Below, piece by piece: positions 5,372 through 9,954 of a DNA stretch of 9,954 bases. A program made the translations under genes and the position numbers. The notes below the pieces were generated by a model. It was given only the letters and a program-made list of their open reading frames with translations. It searched no databases and was not told the DNA's origin. Each line of letters begins with the position of its first letter. Position 1 is the first letter of the stretch. Location: contig JAUZPH010000102.1 of assembly GCA_030706065.1 (NCBI GenBank), positions 1-9,954 of the forward strand, in the 5' to 3' direction. This stretch comes from Bacillota bacterium (GTDB lineage Bacteria > Bacillota > Clostridia > Clostridiales > Clostridiaceae).

Positions 5372-7551
5372 AATTTTCCTATCTGTTAAATAAGAAAATC
5401 AACGGAAAATCTGAAAAAATCTTTGAGGGGATTGCACGTGGGAGAAAAAAGGCATTGGACAACTGGTTTAAAGATACTTGGCTGGCCTTGGAACTAATAA
5501 GAGATTCGCTGCTTTCGTATTTTGATGAAAATGAAATTAATTATGAAAGCTTGATTAAGCTGCTGGAGGAGAAACGGAAACAATTTCAGGACTTTTCAGA
5601 GCTTTTTATCATTAATCAGGATGGTATTGTTAATGTTTCTACATCTACCGTCTTTACAAAGAGAAACATGAGCCATCTTCCAAACTTCGAAAAAGGAATG
5701 AAATCCCATTCTTTGATGTATGGGCCTTATTGTGACACCGACACCGTGAGAATCGGCAACTTCAATTCAAAGTTTTCTGATGAAGTTACTTTGATGTTCT
5801 CGTTGCCGTATATTAATAAGCAGAGTGGCAGGAAGGCAGTGCTCTGCGGGAGGATACCAAATGATGTCATGAGTGACATTATACAGCATGAGGATACTCA
5901 CGTTTATAAGGAATCCGGTGATAACTATCTCTTCATGATCAAATCTGAAAGAGGTATTTCACCCGGTACAGCCATATCCAGGAGCCGTTTTGAAGACAGC
6001 ACTTTTACTTTGGGGGATAATTTAAAGCAGGGTGTAGGAACAAAAAAATGGGGAGTCATCAAGATTAAGGAGCATACGGAATTTGAGATAATATTCAATG
6101 ATCCGGCCACCGGAGGATTACATGTCGGTGTGAGGAATACCATAAATAACGGTGAAAACCTGGATACCTGGCCCGGCTATCCGGATTACAGACATATTCC
6201 AGTAGGCGGAAAAGGAGTAATAATACAGCCTCCTAACTGTGAAGAAACCTGGGGAATGATGTGTGAGGGCGATATTGCAGAAATATATAACTTTAGAAGC
6301 CTGAACTTGAAAATGCCTTTGCTTTCCGGAATTAGCAGTGCCGTTTTACTGTTCGGGAACTATTTGATATCAAAGCATAATAATTCCTTCGAGCTTGAGC
6401 GCCTGGCTTTGATATGGATATCAATAACAGCATTATCTACATATATTGTTCAAAGGCTTTTTACCAAACCCTTAAATAGTACCATTTCCATTCTTCAGGA
6501 AATAGCCGAAGGTGACGGTGATCTTACATTGAGGGTAGAAAAAAGCTCCAATGATGAAATCGGTGAACTTTCCAGATGGTTTAATAAATTCATAAGCAAT
6601 CAGATGGGCATGATCAGGCGTATAGGCAGGGCATCAAAGGATTCAAGAGCCTCTGCTCATTCTCTTTCGAACCTGGCAGAGAATGTACAGAAGAACACGG
6701 GAACTATAGCAAATTCCATATCTGAATTTCTGACGGCTTCACAAAAACAGAACGAGGTGTTTCAACAGACTCAAAGAAACATTGACAGGATTTCAAGTTC
6801 CATCGGCGATATGGATAATCTTATAACAAATGTAAGTACAAAGATCAGGAATACGAGTGATTATGCCGCCCTTAATTCTGAATCTTCCAGAAAGGTCCTG
6901 GTTAACATGAATGATCTGCAGGAAGAGATGAAGAGTACTTTGGAAAGTATAGGGATCCTTCAGAAGTATTCAGAGGAAATCAGTTCAATTACCGGTGTTA
7001 TAAGCAACATAAGCAAACAGACTCATATGCTGTCCTTAAATGCCTCAATTGAATCCGTCCGTGCCGGAGAGGCAGGAAGGGGATTTGCCGTGGTAGCCCA
7101 GGAGATATCGAAGCTTGCAGCGGGCTCCAATGAAGCTGCGGTATCTATAGAAAAACTTATTTCTTCCGTACAGAAAGAAACGGAAACTTCGATAGCAAAG
7201 GTGCGCAGTATAGGGATGAGCATAGATAACCAAAGTATAATAGTATCGGAATCAATGAATACTTTTAACAGGATAAAAAATGAGGTGACGGATGTATCAT
7301 CGGATATTGAATCTATAACTGATTTGATACAACTCCAGTCCGGTGAAATAGAAACAATTACATCAGGCACAAGGAAGGTTGCTGCCGAAATTGACAAGGA
7401 TACCATGGAGAATACAAATAAGAGCGAAGGGGTATTAAATAAAGTGAAAGCTATACTGAGCCAGACTATACAATTTGAACAGGCTTCCAAGGCCCTTTCG
7501 CATTCCTCCGAAAATCTCAGTGATATCGTAAATGCCTTTAAATTGAAGTAA
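5368..7551 (+). CDS. Methyl-accepting chemotaxis protein with N-terminal PDC/Cache-like sensor ahead of a TM hairpin
   Basis: A 727-aa chemoreceptor. It should signal to CheA/CheW, whose genes are not in this window. Layout seen: an N-terminal soluble region of about 310 residues, starting with an amphipathic helix (about 28-60) and Cache/PDC-like strands (FIINQDGIVNVST, about 80-92); two TM helices at about 316-335 and 346-364 joined by a short loop; a HAMP domain at about 366-418; and a long coiled-coil signalling domain with the conserved tip at about 549-585 (SLNAS, RAGEAGRGFAVVAQEISKLA). There is no C-terminal NWETF-type CheR/CheB tether. No N-terminal TM or signal peptide exists, and an in-frame TAA at 5317-5319 excludes a long extension. 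Basic residues flank both TM ends (FRSLNLK before, RLFTK after), which predicts both ends inside and a cytoplasmic sensor. The ribosome site is an atypical G run (5356-5361). The ligand is unknown; Cys291 and Cys299 lie just before TM1. Confidence 0.93.
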   Translation: MKFSYLLNKKINGKSEKIFEGIARGRKKALDNWFKDTWLALELIRDSLLSYFDENEINYESLIKLLEEKRKQFQDFSELFIINQDGIVNVSTSTVFTKRNMSHLPNFEKGMKSHSLMYGPYCDTDTVRIGNFNSKFSDEVTLMFSLPYINKQSGRKAVLCGRIPNDVMSDIIQHEDTHVYKESGDNYLFMIKSERGISPGTAISRSRFEDSTFTLGDNLKQGVGTKKWGVIKIKEHTEFEIIFNDPATGGLHVGVRNTINNGENLDTWPGYPDYRHIPVGGKGVIIQPPNCEETWGMMCEGDIAEIYNFRSLNLKMPLLSGISSAVLLFGNYLISKHNNSFELERLALIWISITALSTYIVQRLFTKPLNSTISILQEIAEGDGDLTLRVEKSSNDEIGELSRWFNKFISNQMGMIRRIGRASKDSRASAHSLSNLAENVQKNTGTIANSISEFLTASQKQNEVFQQTQRNIDRISSSIGDMDNLITNVSTKIRNTSDYAALNSESSRKVLVNMNDLQEEMKSTLESIGILQKYSEEISSITGVISNISKQTHMLSLNASIESVRAGEAGRGFAVVAQEISKLAAGSNEAAVSIEKLISSVQKETETSIAKVRSIGMSIDNQSIIVSESMNTFNRIKNEVTDVSSDIESITDLIQLQSGEIETITSGTRKVAAEIDKDTMENTNKSEGVLNKVKAILSQTIQFEQASKALSHSSENLSDIVNAFKLK

Positions 7552-7555
7552 TATT

Positions 7556-7602
7556 AAAAACCTCTGTTCAACAGCGAGTTCACTTGAAGCAGAGGTTTTT
7601 TT
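7556..7602. terminator. Bidirectional terminator between convergent genes
   Basis: CCTCTG (7561-7566) pairs with CAGAGG (7590-7595). The stem extends inward by TTCAA/TTGAA (7567-7571 with 7584-7588, one bulged G) and outward by the A run (7556-7560) pairing with T. Seven T follow on the + strand (7596-7602), and the complement gives TTTTT after the stem on the - strand. It serves both the receptor gene (ends 7551) and the protease gene (ends 7626). Confidence 0.9.
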
Positions 7603-7625
7603 GATAAGCTGATATCTAAAAAGCT

Positions 7626-9194
7626 TTAATTAACTCCAACAGCAGTCCACGCAGAGTTTACAGCTGCCACCTCAGCACTTCCGGCTCCGTAAAGGTCGGC
7701 AGCAGCTTGGGCCAGAGCAAGCCTTGCAGCATGGAAATCCGATGAAGAGGTAAGGTAGCTGCAAAGGCCTCTATAATAAATCTGTTGAGCTTTTACTATA
7801 CCTACTGCAGAATTTGTGGCGGTAAGGTAGCAGGCTTTGTTCGGTATTCCGCTGTTGGTGTGAACTCCACCCCAATCGCCAGCCTGGGTATTTGGAGCAT
7901 ATACATACTTGCTCATATTGTCCGGATCGCCGTATTTTGTAGGATCTGCCATGCTTCTCAAGGCGTCTCCGGACACTTTTGGCGTCCAAATATCTTCGCC
8001 GATAAGCCATTCGGCCTTGCTTGATTGTCCATAAAACTCTATAAAGGTTCCAAAAGCATCTGACAGGGATTCATTCAGGGCACCGGATTGATTTTCGTAT
8101 ATAAGGTTTGCTTCATAATCATCTACCCCGTGGGTCATCTCATGGCCTATTACATCAAGGCCGCCGGATAACGCAACGGACTGAACTCCGTCACCATCGC
8201 CGTAAACCATCTGAGTGCCCGACCAGAAGGCATTTACATAATTTCTACCGTAATGCACGGTAGATTTCATTGCCATATTCCTGTTGTCAATGCCGGTTCT
8301 GCCGAAGACAGCATTGTAATAATCATAAACCACTCCTGCATAGTAGTGGGCATCAACGGCGGCAGGGTCGTTGACTGTGGTTGTGGTGGAATAAACCAGG
8401 GAACCGGGGGCCCTTGTCCCGTTATTAGCGGTGTAGGTAGAGATAACCGCCGGACGGGTGCTGTCAAGTAATTGATACTGGGTTTGGGTAGTTTTTTTGC
8501 TTGTAGTTGTAACTTGAGTCAAGTTCAGCGTCTTTGTATCTCCAAGGACACCTTTACCGGATCCGGTAACACTTACGGCACCGGCAACTCTATTATACTG
8601 ATGAACTATACTGCCCTTTACAGCATCAACAAAAATATGCCAGTCGCCGGGTTCTGGGTAGATAAAGCTTAATCTGACTTCATATACCGGTACATATTCG
8701 CTGCCTGTATTATACAGGTACAGCTTTGCAGTTGGTTCCATTTCAAGTTCGTCAAACTGAACCTGACATTTGGCTATATCAATGGCCTTTTCAGGCTTAA
8801 TGAATTTTGCCTTATCAGGCTTGGCCTTTCTCGCCGCAGGGTCAAAGCTTCCGTTAACGGCATATACTTCGTTGTCCTTATTAAAGTGAACGATATACTC
8901 ATTGCCATATACGGGAATACCATTTACCATCTGCTGAGTCTTTATATGCTTGAAACCAAGATTATCCTCCTTCGATGTTATTTCAGAGAATTCAACCTCC
9001 GGGTTTTCAACTCCGAATTTGACTTTGTTATCGCTGAAGAATTTGTATACTCCATTCATATCCTTGGTTAGCTTACCTGACAGCTTCCCCTGAACAAAAT
9101 CCGGAGCCTTACTCTGCTGGGCCTGTGGTGATGTTGAGGGAATGAGAAAAGCAGCCATAAAAACTGCAGTCAGGATTGATAGAAATTTTTTCAT
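7626..9194 (-). CDS. Secreted M4-family (thermolysin-like) neutral metalloprotease preproenzyme
   Basis: A 522-aa zinc endopeptidase precursor. The start at 9194 is chosen because it gives a textbook signal peptide (MKKFLSILTAVFMAAFLIP, probable cleavage near Ala25 in SPQA) and has GGGAGGTG (9205-9198) at the correct distance. The reading frame stays open up to 9350, but that stretch holds the promoter. The propeptide includes an FTP-like region (about 55-118) and a PepSY-like region (about 128-203). The mature enzyme probably begins near residue 204-206 and is about 317 aa, close to thermolysin (316). Catalytic residues: HEMTH (His351, Glu352, His355), third zinc ligand Glu375 in NESLSDAFG, and active-site His445 in GGVHTNSG. 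No extra C-terminal domain follows. It should degrade extracellular protein for nutrition after autoprocessing. It is convergent with the chemotaxis receptor gene and has its own promoter. Confidence 0.96.
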   Translation of the reverse strand: MKKFLSILTAVFMAAFLIPSTSPQAQQSKAPDFVQGKLSGKLTKDMNGVYKFFSDNKVKFGVENPEVEFSEITSKEDNLGFKHIKTQQMVNGIPVYGNEYIVHFNKDNEVYAVNGSFDPAARKAKPDKAKFIKPEKAIDIAKCQVQFDELEMEPTAKLYLYNTGSEYVPVYEVRLSFIYPEPGDWHIFVDAVKGSIVHQYNRVAGAVSVTGSGKGVLGDTKTLNLTQVTTTSKKTTQTQYQLLDSTRPAVISTYTANNGTRAPGSLVYSTTTTVNDPAAVDAHYYAGVVYDYYNAVFGRTGIDNRNMAMKSTVHYGRNYVNAFWSGTQMVYGDGDGVQSVALSGGLDVIGHEMTHGVDDYEANLIYENQSGALNESLSDAFGTFIEFYGQSSKAEWLIGEDIWTPKVSGDALRSMADPTKYGDPDNMSKYVYAPNTQAGDWGGVHTNSGIPNKACYLTATNSAVGIVKAQQIYYRGLCSYLTSSSDFHAARLALAQAAADLYGAGSAEVAAVNSAWTAVGVN

Positions 9195-9212
9195 AGACAC
9201 CTCCCGAAGAAA

Positions 9213-9253
9213 ATAATATAAAGGTAACAGTATAAATATTACCTTTATATTAT
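9213..9253. repeat. Perfect 15-bp inverted repeat over the protease promoter start
   Basis: ATAATATAAAGGTAA (9213-9227) is the exact reverse complement of 9239-9253, with an 11-bp centre. The distal arm enters the -10 box and covers the predicted transcription start; the proximal arm ends 8 bp before the ribosome site. It could be a repressor operator, or a 5'-end hairpin: a transcript starting near 9245 would fold seven of the pairs. Confidence 0.75.
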
Positions 9254-9280
9254 AATAATTCAATAAAATGGGATGGTCAA
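9252..9280 (-). promoter_or_regulatory. Sigma-A promoter of the M4 protease gene
   Basis: On the - strand, TTGACC (9280-9275) is followed after exactly 17 bp by TATTAT (9257-9252). Each box matches the housekeeping consensus at 5 of 6 positions. The start of transcription should fall near 9245, giving a leader of about 50 bases before the ATG at 9194. Confidence 0.7.
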
Positions 9281-9417
9281 AGGATTTTAATATTGAAAAT
9301 TGTATATGATAAGACAGGATTTTTTTATATATTTGACATAAGTTACACAATGAAGTTTTTTGGTTTGACTGACTTCAGCATGTTTAAACAACCGATAATA
9401 GTGTAAAATCTCCGCTA

Positions 9418-9942
9418 CTAACTTCTTACAAGGGATTGTATACAGGAGATCAATTCAGCCATATCATTAAAAACCTTTGGCAGAGTTAAAGAATTTACTT
9501 TTTTACGGGTATGCTCTGAGTTGTCGAAGTTGATTACCTGTTCCATATTACCGTATACTACAATATCTTTGTTCCTATTTTCCATACTGGTTATATTATC
9601 GAAGTTGTATTCGTACCATACGGTACAGATATCACCATTATTATCAATTGCCGGCCCTTTTTTCATGAAGTTATATGTAATCCCAAAATCTGATTCATAA
9701 ATATAACTTTTCTTAAGCTGGTTCTTCCATGTATGGTGCCGGATAAGTCCTGCAATAGCCAGCAGTAAACATCCGTTAAAAAGTAAAGCGATAATGTCCT
9801 CTAGCATGCTATTTTCAGGTGCTATCAGATTCACAAAAACCGCCGGAGGTATGGTAAGGATGAATGGTAAATAAAATGCTATAAATTTTAATCTCAATAT
9901 TTTATTTCCTTCCTTATTTGAATAATCATACCGTTTGTTCAT
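9418..9942 (-). CDS. Hypothetical two-TM membrane protein, possibly with a YcxB/PH-like cytoplasmic domain
   Basis: A 174-aa protein that I do not firmly recognise. Seen: a charged N-terminus, two hydrophobic helices at about 18-43 and 46-68 with a short acidic loop (APENSMLED) between them, a basic stretch (HHTWKNQLKK) that should face the cytoplasm, then a soluble C-terminal half. The soluble half runs from a 'YIYESDFGITY' strand through 'WYEYNFDNITSMENRNKDIVVY' to 'LTLPKVFNDMAELISCIQSL'. This order (two TMs, strand-rich domain, a W..Y..I segment and a final P..F......L helix) resembles YcxB-like/bacterial PH-like proteins; that is an impression, not a homology result. The start at 9942 is supported by GGGAGGA (9954-9948). 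It lies upstream of the protease gene on the same strand, 223 bp away, with no clear terminator between, but the protease has its own promoter. Confidence 0.75.
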   Translation of the reverse strand: MNKRYDYSNKEGNKILRLKFIAFYLPFILTIPPAVFVNLIAPENSMLEDIIALLFNGCLLLAIAGLIRHHTWKNQLKKSYIYESDFGITYNFMKKGPAIDNNGDICTVWYEYNFDNITSMENRNKDIVVYGNMEQVINFDNSEHTRKKVNSLTLPKVFNDMAELISCIQSLVRS

Positions 9943-9954
9943 TACTGTCCTCCC

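Noticed and set aside
7023..7490. 155-aa open frame on the - strand inside the chemoreceptor gene
   Set aside because: It is antisense to the highly conserved signalling domain, is serine/isoleucine-rich as expected for a mirror frame of coiled-coil codons, and has no convincing start signal.
9195..9350. N-terminal extension of the M4 protease frame by 52 codons
   Set aside because: The internal ATG at 9194 gives a normal signal peptide with a strong ribosome site, and the extension contains the sigma-A promoter and the inverted repeat.
9351..9417. Terminator for the 174-aa gene
   Set aside because: Only a 6-bp TGAAGT/ACTTCA pairing with a long loop and no proper T tract, plus an isolated TGTTTAAACA palindrome; not enough to call.

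Overview
This window reads as chromosomal DNA from a low-GC Gram-positive bacterium, most likely a motile, protein-secreting member of the Clostridia. The evidence is AT-rich spacers, strong GGAGG-type ribosome sites, a DesK/NarL-type two-component pair, a chemotaxis receptor and a secreted thermolysin-family protease. Genus cannot be fixed from the sequence. There are no rRNA or tRNA genes, no CRISPR array, no transposon and no phage genes.

Region 1 (1-4612, + strand) is a compact envelope-type cluster. It opens with the 3' part of a beta-lactamase-fold serine hydrolase that carries a C-terminal membrane segment. After 121 bp come a 4-TM FtsX/MacB-like ABC permease, its ATPase (4-bp gap), a multi-TM sensor histidine kinase (4-bp gap) and a LuxR/NarL-type response regulator (14-bp overlap). 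The last four are almost certainly one operon. The arrangement suggests a self-regulated module that senses or exports something acting at the cell envelope; the substrate is unknown.

Region 2 (4613-5141, + strand) holds a small membrane protein with a C-terminal zinc ribbon. It probably starts at a TTG codon, is preceded by a possible 12-codon leader ORF, and is closed by a strong terminator.

Region 3 (5142-7602, + strand) holds a 727-aa methyl-accepting chemotaxis protein. A candidate motility-sigma promoter and a possible 15-codon ORF lie upstream. Its sensor domain sits ahead of a TM hairpin, with no N-terminal TM, which predicts a cytoplasmic sensor. A bidirectional terminator separates it from the next gene, which is convergent.

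Region 4 (7626-9954, - strand) holds a secreted M4 (thermolysin-family) metalloprotease and, upstream of it, an unrecognised 174-aa two-TM protein. The protease has a near-consensus sigma-A promoter overlapped by a perfect 15-bp inverted repeat, the clearest unexplained regulatory structure in the window.

No obviously new multi-gene system is visible. The items most worth following are the M4 promoter palindrome, the topology of the chemotaxis receptor and the hydrolase-ABC-two-component cluster.
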